A stretch of DNA of 7,412 nucleotides from DASZMX01 sp035551475 (GTDB lineage Bacteria > Verrucomicrobiota > Verrucomicrobiia > Limisphaerales > Palsa-1400). Location of the stretch: positions 1-7,412 of the forward strand of contig DASZMX010000101.1 of NCBI GenBank assembly GCA_035551475.1, read 5' to 3'. Shown piece by piece: positions 1 through 6,679 of this stretch; within the stretch, counting starts at the first letter, position 1; each line of letters begins with the position of its first letter. The notes beneath the pieces are model-generated. The model made no database searches. It was given only the letters and a program-made list of their open reading frames with translations, and was not told the origin of the DNA. Made by a program: the position numbers and the translations under genes.

Positions 1-678
1 CACAAAATCATTTTTCCCCACGGCGAATACCCCCTGAAGCCCGCGCATCTCGCCCTCATCCCCGACCATCAGCTCTTCCATTGCCAGGGCCTGACGCCCG
101 CGCCGAATTTCTGGTTGACATTCCAGGTCTCCCGCCGGCTCACCGCTCATCATGCCATCCCCATTATTCTCCCCATCCAAGCCGTGGAGCTGCAATTGCT
201 GCGGCAATTAACCCGCCAATTCACTGGCATTGGCGCCGGGGATGCCGCGCGCATTTTTCATTTGAGCATGGCGCTCTTGCATGTCGTTTTAGTGCGTCCG
301 GAAATTCAGTGGTTGGAGACTTCCGCTTCGGACAACCTGCGCCGCACCATTCGCTTGATGGAGACCGCCTACGCCCAACCGGCCAAAATGGCGTCGCTCG
401 CCCGCGTAGCGGGTTTGAGCGTGCGAGGATTCTCCCAAGCCTTCAAACGCTCGCAAGGCGTCACGCCCGGACGGTTTCTCACCCAGGTGCGCGTGCGCGA
501 GGCCGCGAATCTTTTGGCAAACACGCATTTCAGCATCGAGGAAATCGCCGAGAAGACGGGCTTTCCCAACCGCCATTATCTCAGCCGCAAATTCAAGCAA
601 ATCACCGGCGATTCCCCCGCCCGCTTCCGCGCCACCCTGCGTCGCAATCGCCACACCCGCCCGGCCACGCCCCCTTGA
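1..678 (+). CDS. AraC/XylS-family transcriptional regulator (5' partial)
   Basis: The reading frame is open from the first base of the window to the TGA at 676-678, so the true start lies upstream and 225 residues are visible. The last ~100 residues form the paired helix-turn-helix DNA-binding domain of AraC regulators. The first HTH is near visible residues 130-150 (LARVAGLSVRGFSQAFKR). The second is near 178-211, with the family hallmark IAEKTGFPNRHYLSRKFK followed by GDSPARFR. The visible N-terminal part (about 1-100) resembles the end of a cupin-like sensing domain, including LIPDHQLFHCQG. A TTG at 115 could be taken for a start but would cut into this domain. The gene lies directly upstream of, and on the same strand as, a secreted alpha-L-rhamnosidase, so control of that gene in response to rhamnose or a rhamnoside is a reasonable inference. 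The ligand cannot be read from the sequence. Confidence 0.9.
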   Translation, partial: HKIIFPHGEYPLKPAHLALIPDHQLFHCQGLTPAPNFWLTFQVSRRLTAHHAIPIILPIQAVELQLLRQLTRQFTGIGAGDAARIFHLSMALLHVVLVRPEIQWLETSASDNLRRTIRLMETAYAQPAKMASLARVAGLSVRGFSQAFKRSQGVTPGRFLTQVRVREAANLLANTHFSIEEIAEKTGFPNRHYLSRKFKQITGDSPARFRATLRRNRHTRPATPP

Positions 679-679
679 C

Positions 680-692
680 TCGCCAGAGGCGA
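680..692 (+). other. Short hairpin just after the AraC-type stop codon
   Basis: TCGCC (680-684) and GGCGA (688-692) can pair around a 3-nt AGA loop, starting 2 nt after the stop codon. There is no T-run behind it, so it is not a convincing intrinsic terminator. It may only protect the transcript end, or it may be chance. Confidence 0.25.
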
Positions 693-743
693 TCCCCGCT
701 CCGTCCCCAGCCCTTTCCGGCAGTTTTGTCCACGACCGATTAT

Positions 744-772
744 TTGTCATACCTATAACAAAGTTTGGTATG
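744..772 (+). promoter_or_regulatory. Candidate promoter/operator with inverted repeat upstream of the rhamnosidase
   Basis: CATACC (748-753) and GGTATG (767-772) are perfect inverted 6-mers. With small bulges the pairing continues inward (AAC 757-759 with GTT 763-765). A -35-like TTGTCA sits at 744-749 (5 of 6 matches), followed after 16 bp by TGGTAT (766-771), a poor -10. The inverted repeat therefore overlaps the candidate promoter, as expected for an operator. It lies in the 186 bp gap between the regulator and the rhamnosidase, about 93 nt before the chosen ATG. Further downstream, AGTTG (777-781) and CAACT (793-797), and also GTTGCG (778-783) and CGCAAC (802-807), offer alternative leader hairpins. 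Binding by the neighbouring AraC-type protein is inference; such proteins more often use direct half-sites. Confidence 0.35.
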
Positions 773-864
773 CCACAGTTGCGGGGCCAGCCCAACTTTC
801 GCGCAACGAAGCCTGGGAAAGCTGAGCTTCTCAAACACCACTCCGTTTGTTACTGGTGTCGGGC

Positions 865-3537
865 ATGAACCCGATTCGATTTTGGCTGGCTCCGGTTTTG
901 GCCGTCTTGGTGGGAAGTTCGTGCGCCCGGTTGCACCGTCTCGCCCTGCCCCCATTGGTCGAGAATCCCGAGTGCGAGCATTTGCGCAATCCGATGGGCA
1001 TTGACTCGCCGCGTCCGCGTTTTGCTTGGAAATTGGTGTCAAATGCACAGGGAGAACGACAAACCGCCTACCGGTTGCTGGCGGCGTCATCGGAGGAACT
1101 CTTGGCGCGCGATATGGGAGATTTGTGGGATAGCAGCGAGGTGAAGTCGGATCAATCCACCCTGGTGGAATATGCCGGGCGCCCGCTGCAATCGCGGGAA
1201 CGCTGTTTTTGGAAAGTTTTGGTGTGGGATCAGGCGCAAAAAAAACCGGCGAGAAGTTTGCCGGCGAGATTTACCATGGGACTGCTGCGCGCGGAAGATT
1301 GGCAGGCGCAATGGATCGGTCTGGAAGGCGCCAAGGATGGACTTAAGGCCAAAGACCGCACGTTGCCGGCGCGCTACTTGCGAAAGGAATTCGCCGCAGA
1401 TAAAACTATCAAACATGCGACGGTTTCCGTGTGCGGCCTTGGATTATTTGAGTTGTATGTGAATGGGCGGAAAGTCGGCGACCATGTCCTGGAGCCGGCT
1501 TTGTCGGAATATGACAAGCGGGCGTACTACGAAACTTTCGATGTGACAGGCCAAATGCAGGCGGGGGCAAACGCCGTCGGCGTCATTCTGGGCAATGGGC
1601 GTTTCTTCGGGCCGCGCGCGCCGCGGCAAACCACCACGTTCGGCTATCCGAAATTGCGGCTGCAACTTGACTTGGAATACGCGGACGGCACGACCGGCCA
1701 AATGATCAGCGATGCCTCCTGGAAAATTTCAACGAATGGACCGATTCGCGCGAACAACGAATACGATGGCGAGGAGTACGACGCGCGCCTGGAAATGAAA
1801 GGATGGGCGGAACCGCGTTTCGACGATGCCTCATGGCAGGCGGCGGAAATCGTGCAACCTGGCGCGCCAGAGCTTTCGGCGCAAATGATTCCGCCAATCA
1901 AAGTGATTGAGGTTTTGCATCCGATTAAAATAACGCCCAGGGCCAACGGAGCATTTATCTACGATCTGGGGCAGAACATGGTGGGGTGGTGCCGATTGAC
2001 GGCGAAAGGGCCGGCGGGAACGAAAATCACGTTGCGCCACGCAGAAACCCTCCAACCGGACGGATCCTTGTATGTGGACAATCTGCGCACGGCGAAGGCG
2101 ACGGACACTTACACCATGAGCGGCGCCGGGAATGAAAACTATGCCCCGCGCTTTACGTATCACGGCTTCCGGTTTGTAGAGGTAACGGGTTATCCCGGCA
2201 CGCCGACGCTGGGCGATCTGGAGGGCTGCGTGGTGCATGACGCCTTGCCGGAGGCGGGCTCGTTCGCGTGCTCCAATCCGCTGATTAATCAAATTGAGCA
2301 CAATATCCGCTGGGGCGTGCGCGGCAATTATCGTTCGATGCCGACGGATTGCCCGCAACGCGATGAGCGCCAGGGCTGGACGGGCGACCGTTCGGAGGAA
2401 TCCAAGGGCGAAATGTTTTTGTACGACGTCTCGGCATTTTACAGCAAATGGCTCCAGGATTTGCAGGATGCGCAACACGACAACGGCAGCGTGCCCGACG
2501 TGGCGCCGGCGTTTTGGACGGTTTACAATGATGGCGTCAGCTGGGCGAGCACCTACCTGATCCTGGCGCACGCCATCTATGAGCAATACGGCGACCTTCG
2601 GCCGCTCCAGACGCACTATGATTCAATGCGAAAGTGGATTGATTACACCGGCACGTTCGCCAGCAACGGTATTATTTCCAAAAATTCCTATGGCGATTGG
2701 TGCGTGCCGCCGGAGACGTTGCAGGTGATTCATTCCAAGGATCCGAAACGATTGACCGACGGCGCGGTGATCAGCACGGCCTATTATTATCGCGATCTCC
2801 GCTTGATGGAGCGGGCGGCGGCGCTGCTGGATCATCCGGAAGATCGGGCGCGCTTTCAAAAGATGGCCGACGATGTGAAAGCCGCCTACAACCGCGCCTA
2901 TTTGGATGCGAGCACGGGCCGCTATGCCAATGGCACACCCACCTCTTCCGTCTTGTCCCTGGGCACGGATATAGCGCCCGTCAACGACCGCAAAAAAACC
3001 TTCGGGCAGCTTGTCAATCATATCGAAACCCAGACCGATGACCATATTGGAACGGGCGTCATCGGGTGCCAATGGCTGATGCGGACGTTGTCGGATATGG
3101 GGCGCATTGACCTGGCATATCATCTGACGACAAACACCACCTATCCGAGCTGGGGTTACATGGCCGAAAAAGGCGCAACGACGATCTGGGAGTTGTGGAA
3201 TGGGAACACCGCCGACCCGGCGATGAATTCAGGCAATCACGTCATGTTGATTGGCGACTTAAACATCTGGCTGAATGAATACCTCGCCGGCATCCGGCCC
3301 GCGGCGCCGGGTTACAAAAAAATCCTCATCGAGCCCGTCCCCTGCGGAGATTTGACCTGGGCCAAAGCAACGCACGAATCTCCCTACGGCACGATCTCAA
3401 GCTCGTGGCAGCGCGCGAACGGAAAATTTGTGCTGGACGTGACGATTCCGCCCAACACCACGGCGACCGTTATTCTGCCGGACAAATCCGAGAGAACGGT
3501 CGAGGCGGGACGCTATACGTTCCGCGCCTCGATGTAA
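865..3537 (+). CDS. Secreted alpha-L-rhamnosidase, glycoside hydrolase family 78
   Basis: This inverting enzyme releases terminal alpha-L-rhamnose from rhamnosides such as pectic rhamnogalacturonan, flavonoid glycosides or other polysaccharides. The 890-residue protein follows the usual GH78 plan: an Ig/fn3-like N-terminal module (about 32-140); a Bac_rhamnosid_N carbohydrate-binding-like domain (about 170-350); a concanavalin-like domain (about 360-455); an (alpha/alpha)6 catalytic barrel (about 470-810); and a C-terminal beta domain. The general-acid motif is DCPQRDERQGWTGD at 495-508, with Glu501 as the expected acid. GATTIWELWNG carries the expected base, Glu776. The ATG at 865 is preferred over an in-frame TTG at 847 because it opens a signal peptide (Arg5, hydrophobic 6-17). 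Cys20 in VGSSC is a poor lipobox, so ordinary cleavage near residue 21 is as likely as lipidation. No strong Shine-Dalgarno is seen. The stop lies one base from the convergent isocitrate dehydrogenase stop. Confidence 0.95.
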   Translation: MNPIRFWLAPVLAVLVGSSCARLHRLALPPLVENPECEHLRNPMGIDSPRPRFAWKLVSNAQGERQTAYRLLAASSEELLARDMGDLWDSSEVKSDQSTLVEYAGRPLQSRERCFWKVLVWDQAQKKPARSLPARFTMGLLRAEDWQAQWIGLEGAKDGLKAKDRTLPARYLRKEFAADKTIKHATVSVCGLGLFELYVNGRKVGDHVLEPALSEYDKRAYYETFDVTGQMQAGANAVGVILGNGRFFGPRAPRQTTTFGYPKLRLQLDLEYADGTTGQMISDASWKISTNGPIRANNEYDGEEYDARLEMKGWAEPRFDDASWQAAEIVQPGAPELSAQMIPPIKVIEVLHPIKITPRANGAFIYDLGQNMVGWCRLTAKGPAGTKITLRHAETLQPDGSLYVDNLRTAKATDTYTMSGAGNENYAPRFTYHGFRFVEVTGYPGTPTLGDLEGCVVHDALPEAGSFACSNPLINQIEHNIRWGVRGNYRSMPTDCPQRDERQGWTGDRSEESKGEMFLYDVSAFYSKWLQDLQDAQHDNGSVPDVAPAFWTVYNDGVSWASTYLILAHAIYEQYGDLRPLQTHYDSMRKWIDYTGTFASNGIISKNSYGDWCVPPETLQVIHSKDPKRLTDGAVISTAYYYRDLRLMERAAALLDHPEDRARFQKMADDVKAAYNRAYLDASTGRYANGTPTSSVLSLGTDIAPVNDRKKTFGQLVNHIETQTDDHIGTGVIGCQWLMRTLSDMGRIDLAYHLTTNTTYPSWGYMAEKGATTIWELWNGNTADPAMNSGNHVMLIGDLNIWLNEYLAGIRPAAPGYKKILIEPVPCGDLTWAKATHESPYGTISSSWQRANGKFVLDVTIPPNTTATVILPDKSERTVEAGRYTFRASM

Positions 3538-3538
3538 T

Positions 3539-4855
3539 TTAGAAGTGGCTGATGATGTTGTCGCCGAATTGCGAGCACTTGATTTCCGTGCCGCCTTCCA
3601 TGAGGCGGGCGAAATCATAAGTGACACGCTTGGAGGCGATGGCGCCGTTAAGGCCCTTAAGAATTAAATCGGCGGCCTCAATCCAACCCATGTAACGCAA
3701 CATCATTTCGCCGCTCAAAATAACGCTGCCGGGATTGACGCGATCCTGGTTGGCGTATTTGGGCGCCGTGCCGTGCGTGGCCTCGAAAATGGCGTGGCCC
3801 GTAATGTAATTGATATTGCCGCCGGGCGCGATGCCGATGCCGCCCACTTGAGCCGCCAAGGCGTCGCTGAGATAATCGCCGTTCAAATTGAGCGTGGCAA
3901 TGACATCAAAATCCTCGGGACGAGTGAGGACTTGCTGCAAGGCAATGTCCGCAATGGCGTCCTTAATCACGATGCCCGCGCCGGGTTTGCCCTCAGGAAT
4001 TTTGCACCATGGCCCGCCGTCGATTTCCACCGCGCCGAAGAATTCCTTGGCCACCTTGTAGCCCCAATCGCGGAAGGCGCCTTCCGTGAACTTCATGATG
4101 TTGCCCTTGTGCACGAGCGTCACGCTCTTGCGCTTGAACTTCACCGCGTAACTGATGGCGCTGTGAATCAGGCGGACGGAACCGCTATAGCTCACGGGCT
4201 TGATCCCAACCCCCACCTGGACGTCGCACGGAAAGTCCTTGGAGCCGACCGCGGCCCAGAATGACTCGGCTTTGGGCTTGGTCCCAAAACGAATTTTGTC
4301 AAAGCCCTTGGGAAATTCCTTCGCCAGAAAATCCAACACCTTCTGCGCGTCGGGCGAACCGGCGGCGTATTCGATGCCGGCGTAAATGTCCTCGGTGTTC
4401 TCGCGGAAAATGACCATCTCGACTTTTTCCGGATGTTTGACAGGCGACGGGACGCCCTTGAAATATTGCACCGGGCGCAGGCAGACGTACAAGTCCAGCA
4501 TCTGGCGCAGCGCGACGTTCAGCGAACGAATGCCGCCGCCAATCGGCGTGGTAAGAGGCCCCTTGATGCCGACCAAATAATCCTTGAACGCCTCCACCGT
4601 GTCGTCCGGCAGCCAATTATTGAACCGCTTGAACGACTCCTCGCCGGCGTACACTTCGAACCAGGAGATCTTGCGCTTGCCGCCATACGCTTTCTGAATG
4701 GCAGCATCAAAGACGCGCACGCTCGCGGCCCAGATGTCCGGACCGGTGCCGTCCCCGCGAATAAACGGGATCACCGGCTGATCCGGCACGGTGAGCTTGC
4801 CCTGGGCAATAGTGATCTTCCCGCCTGCGGGCGGTGTGACGTCTTTGTATGCCAT
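3539..4855 (-). CDS. icd: NADP-dependent isocitrate dehydrogenase
   Basis: It oxidatively decarboxylates isocitrate to 2-oxoglutarate in the TCA cycle, in the cytosol, making NADPH. The 438-residue protein is recognisably homologous along its whole length to E. coli Icd (416 residues). Substrate residues are present: Ser111, Asn113 and Arg117 in GGGIRSLNVALRQ, plus Arg127, Arg151, Tyr158 and Lys250. So are the metal-binding aspartates Asp303, Asp327 and Asp331. NADP preference is indicated by Lys366, Tyr367 and Val373 in HGTAPKYANQDRV and by Tyr413 and Arg417 in VTYDFARL, the positions that set NADP specificity in E. coli. Almost all the extra length is an insertion of about 20 residues at 191-214, before GVGIKP. 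Ser111 corresponds to the serine phosphorylated by AceK in E. coli, but no kinase gene is in view. It is second in a probable operon with the FKBP gene 6 bp upstream. Confidence 0.98.
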   Translation of the reverse strand: MAYKDVTPPAGGKITIAQGKLTVPDQPVIPFIRGDGTGPDIWAASVRVFDAAIQKAYGGKRKISWFEVYAGEESFKRFNNWLPDDTVEAFKDYLVGIKGPLTTPIGGGIRSLNVALRQMLDLYVCLRPVQYFKGVPSPVKHPEKVEMVIFRENTEDIYAGIEYAAGSPDAQKVLDFLAKEFPKGFDKIRFGTKPKAESFWAAVGSKDFPCDVQVGVGIKPVSYSGSVRLIHSAISYAVKFKRKSVTLVHKGNIMKFTEGAFRDWGYKVAKEFFGAVEIDGGPWCKIPEGKPGAGIVIKDAIADIALQQVLTRPEDFDVIATLNLNGDYLSDALAAQVGGIGIAPGGNINYITGHAIFEATHGTAPKYANQDRVNPGSVILSGEMMLRYMGWIEAADLILKGLNGAIASKRVTYDFARLMEGGTEIKCSQFGDNIISHF

Positions 4856-4859
4856 GATG

Positions 4860-4864
4860 CCTTA
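4860..4864 (-). promoter_or_regulatory. Ribosome binding site of icd, overlapping the FKBP stop codon
   Basis: On the minus strand TAAGG ends 4 nt before the icd ATG. Its TAA is the stop codon of the upstream FKBP gene. This arrangement suggests translational coupling: ribosomes ending on the isomerase message can reinitiate on icd. Confidence 0.55.
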
Positions 4865-5719
4865 CTTGGGCTCGACTACGTTGGTTTGGCCGGGCTTGAT
4901 GACTTCGATTTTCTCGCCCTTCTTCAGCCCTTCAGCCGAGGGAACCTTGATGATTTCGCCGCTGACAATTTGGTTGCCGTTGCCCGGCGTGGCGCCGGTG
5001 ATGGCGGGCGGCGTCGGCGGGGCCTCCGTGCCCAGCAACTCGATGTCAAAAATAAGGACGGAATTCGCCGGAATTTTCGGAGGGTGCCCATATTTGCCGT
5101 AACCAATGTCCGGCGGAATGAACAATTGCCATTCCGAACCGACGGTCATCATGGGGATGCCTTCCTTCCAGCCTTGCACGACATTGGCGAGCGAAAGCTT
5201 GGCGCTGTCGTTGTGGTCAAATTCAGAGCCATCGATGAGCGTGCCTTTATATTTGACGGTCACGACATCGTTGGATTTGGGATGCTCACCCGTGCCCGCC
5301 TTGAGGATTTTATATTGGAGTCCGTCGGAGAGGCTCTTCACGTCGTCGGCGGTGGCGTTTTTGGCGAGAAATTCTTCGCCCTGCTTTTTCATTTCGAGCG
5401 CCTTAAGCTGGCGTTTGCCATTCATGTAGGCGCCAAATTCGCGGGAGACCTCGCGCAATTCGGCATCGGTCATTTCCGGCTTGCCATCCACGTAAGCCTT
5501 CATGGAGCTGAGAATCACATCGAAATCGAGCAACTCCTTGATTTCCGGCTGGGCCAATTGGCGGCCGAGGCTGGAGCCGATCATGACGTTGAGCTTATGC
5601 TTGTCCGGCGCGGGGGCATTGGTGGAGGGAGGCGGCGCCATCGCGGACGTCATGGGTTGGGCCAAAACCGGCAGCGCGGACAGCGCCAGAAAAAGCAGCG
5701 AGCAATTTTTAATCTTCAT
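4862..5719 (-). CDS. Exported FKBP-type peptidyl-prolyl cis-trans isomerase (Mip/FkpA-like)
   Basis: It speeds cis-trans isomerisation of peptide bonds before proline and probably acts as a folding helper outside the cytoplasm. From the chosen ATG (5719) the protein has 285 residues. A signal peptide covers about 1-20 (Lys2 and Lys4, hydrophobic 8-20, LPVLAQ). A Pro/Ala-rich linker (22-38) and a helical FKBP_N-like dimerisation region (about 40-130) follow. The FKBP domain is at about 132-230. Active-site residues matching FKBP12 are Tyr157, Phe167, Asp168, Val180/Val181, Trp184, Tyr207 (IPPDIGYG) and Phe224. A Pro-rich, charged C-terminal tail of about 55 residues has no domain I recognise. 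A GTG at 5767 is in frame but would put 16 charged residues in front of the signal peptide, so I reject it. The gene directly precedes icd. Confidence 0.93.
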   Translation of the reverse strand: MKIKNCSLLFLALSALPVLAQPMTSAMAPPPSTNAPAPDKHKLNVMIGSSLGRQLAQPEIKELLDFDVILSSMKAYVDGKPEMTDAELREVSREFGAYMNGKRQLKALEMKKQGEEFLAKNATADDVKSLSDGLQYKILKAGTGEHPKSNDVVTVKYKGTLIDGSEFDHNDSAKLSLANVVQGWKEGIPMMTVGSEWQLFIPPDIGYGKYGHPPKIPANSVLIFDIELLGTEAPPTPPAITGATPGNGNQIVSGEIIKVPSAEGLKKGEKIEVIKPGQTNVVEPK

Positions 5720-5726
5720 TTTTGTT

Positions 5727-5754
5727 CTAATAGTTTGCGTTATGCGTCGAACAA
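5727..5754 (-). promoter_or_regulatory. Candidate promoter of the FKBP-icd pair
   Basis: On the minus strand TTGTTC (5749-5754) and TATTAG (5727-5732) are separated by 16 bp. The -10 element ends 7 nt before the FKBP ATG, so transcription would begin at or next to the start codon. The short A-rich stretch before the ATG has no Shine-Dalgarno. Both hexamers are imperfect (about 4 of 6 matches each). Confidence 0.35.
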
Positions 5755-5767
5755 TCGACACACGCAT

Positions 5768-5790
5768 CCGGTTCTCTGTTCAAGAACGGG
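5768..5790 (-). other. Stem-loop between the SGNH hydrolase and FKBP genes
   Basis: GTTCT (5771-5775) pairs with AGAAC (5783-5787) around a 7-nt loop, and CC/GG (5768-5769, 5789-5790) extends the stem past one mismatch. It lies in the 115 bp gap, about 45 nt after the hydrolase stop. There is no T-run behind it on the minus strand, so termination is possible but not shown. The rest of the gap holds the FKBP promoter candidate and nothing else I can name. Confidence 0.3.
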
Positions 5791-5834
5791 CTGGAATGCT
5801 TAACATACGCCCCCCACCCTGTCCAGCGTCCGAT

Positions 5835-6518
5835 TCAGGGAGATTTTTCCAATTGCGGTTTGATCAATGAGGCCCACAAACGATAACAAGCCGCCGTCGG
5901 ATGCAGCCCGTCCGGTTTGTAAAATTCCCTCCGCGGCTGCCCGTCCGACCCAAGCATCGGCGTGAAAACATCCACGAATTTCACGTGGTCATCATGTTGC
6001 GCCGCGATCTGCGCATTCGCCTCGGCCATTTTGTCCCGCAACCCCCAGCGCGCTGGACTCGGCTTAATCGAAATGTAAATAATCCGGACCTCCGGCAACC
6101 TGGTCTCCACCTTTTGCACAAACGCCTGATAATCCGCCACCACTTGCGCCACCGAATGCCCCGCCGCCAGGTCATTATCCCCCGCATAAAAAACAATCGT
6201 GGCCGGCTGATACGGAAAAATAATCCGATCTGCCAACGCCGTGGAATCCGCAATCTCCGACCCGCCAAACCCGCGATTGATCACCCGCCACCCCGCAAAA
6301 TCCTCCGGCAACGATTGCCACAGCCGGATCGAAGAACTCCCGACAAACAGCACCCCATCCCGCGCCGGAAAATTCGTCCGATCCCCCGCCTCAAACGCCT
6401 TGATCTCCGGCTCCCAACGCGATTTCGCGACATTGGTTTGCCCAACCGCCGTAAATCCCGAAAGGGCCACGACTGCCGCCAGGATTAAAATCTTACTTAC
6501 ACAGCAAAACCCATGCAT
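5835..6518 (-). CDS. Secreted SGNH/GDSL-type hydrolase (esterase or acetylhydrolase family)
   Basis: Such enzymes hydrolyse esters, often acetyl groups on carbohydrates or lipids, using a Ser-Asp-His set. From the ATG at 6518 the protein has 227 residues and begins with a signal peptide (Lys9, hydrophobic 10-25, likely cut near 24-27). SGNH blocks are clear. Block I is LFVGSSSIRLW (57-67), with Ser62 as the likely nucleophile by comparison with the GDS of PAF acetylhydrolase 1B. Block II glycine lies in NRGFGGSEI (81-89). Block III is AGDND, with Asn115. Block V is DGLHPT, with Asp203 and His206. In-frame ATGs further upstream (6530, 6644) are rejected: a -10-like hexamer overlaps 6530, and the extra N-terminal residues would mask the signal peptide. 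The substrate cannot be read; removing acetyl groups from a rhamnose-rich glycan would fit the neighbouring rhamnosidase but is speculation. Confidence 0.88.
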   Translation of the reverse strand: MHGFCCVSKILILAAVVALSGFTAVGQTNVAKSRWEPEIKAFEAGDRTNFPARDGVLFVGSSSIRLWQSLPEDFAGWRVINRGFGGSEIADSTALADRIIFPYQPATIVFYAGDNDLAAGHSVAQVVADYQAFVQKVETRLPEVRIIYISIKPSPARWGLRDKMAEANAQIAAQHDDHVKFVDVFTPMLGSDGQPRREFYKPDGLHPTAACYRLWASLIKPQLEKSP

Positions 6519-6525
6519 GACCACA

Positions 6526-6554
6526 ATCATGCAACGGAGAATCCGGCAAGTCAA
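6526..6554 (-). promoter_or_regulatory. Promoter of the SGNH hydrolase gene
   Basis: On the minus strand TTGACT (6549-6554, 5 of 6 matches) and CATGAT (6526-6531, 4 of 6) are exactly 17 bp apart, the best sigma70-type pair in the window. The -10 ends 7 nt before the chosen ATG at 6518, so the message would be leaderless or nearly so. This supports the downstream ATG, since the ATG at 6530 lies inside the -10. Confidence 0.5.
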
Positions 6555-6622
6555 AGTCCCCGGAGTCCTTGTCTTTAAGGAATCGCAGCAACTTTTGCAC
6601 ATCTGCAGAACCGCGAAAAATC

Positions 6623-6650
6623 TTGTTTGAAGTGATGGCGACATTAATTT
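6623..6650 (+). promoter_or_regulatory. Weak candidate promoter of the zinc-ribbon gene
   Basis: TTGTTT (6623-6628) and TAATTT (6645-6650) are 16 bp apart, in the 161 bp divergent region shared with the SGNH hydrolase gene. The -10 match is poor, but the AT-rich patch stands out locally and lies about 30 nt before the chosen start. TCCTT (6566-6570) and AAGGA (6577-6581) could form a small hairpin further upstream. Confidence 0.3.
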
Positions 6651-6670
6651 ATGCGCACAACAGCGTCGGC

Positions 6671-6674
6671 GGAG
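6671..6674 (+). promoter_or_regulatory. Shine-Dalgarno that sets the start at 6680
   Basis: GGAG lies 5 nt before the ATG at 6680, the clearest ribosome binding site in the window. It decides against in-frame starts at 6569 and 6635, neither of which has one. It also places the first CXXC right at the N-terminus, as in McsA proteins. Confidence 0.7.
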
Positions 6675-6679
6675 AAATT

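Noticed and set aside
115..678. TTG at 115 as the start of the AraC-type gene
   Set aside because: The frame is open upstream to the window edge and encodes plausible sensing-domain sequence, so the gene is better read as 5' partial.
81..758. A 225-residue open frame overlapping the AraC-type gene
   Set aside because: It is rich in Pro, His, Ser and Arg, out of frame with the clear AraC domain, and has no ribosome binding site.
1238..1245. A run of eight A inside the rhamnosidase (A AAA AAA type slippery stretch)
   Set aside because: The zero frame continues as a normal full-length GH78 protein. I see no conserved reason or clear downstream structure for programmed frameshifting. It is worth noting only as a possible sequencing or phase-variation hotspot.
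1831..2616. A 261-residue open frame antisense to the rhamnosidase
   Set aside because: It lies wholly inside the GH78 catalytic region, where the plus-strand frame has clear catalytic motifs. The antisense translation is low-complexity Arg/Ala/Val with no recognisable family.
4433..5803. A 456-residue open frame on the plus strand, opposite icd and the FKBP gene
   Set aside because: It covers two well-identified genes on the other strand. Its translation is rich in Arg, His, Gly and Asp with no domain, as expected from antisense frames in GC-rich coding DNA.
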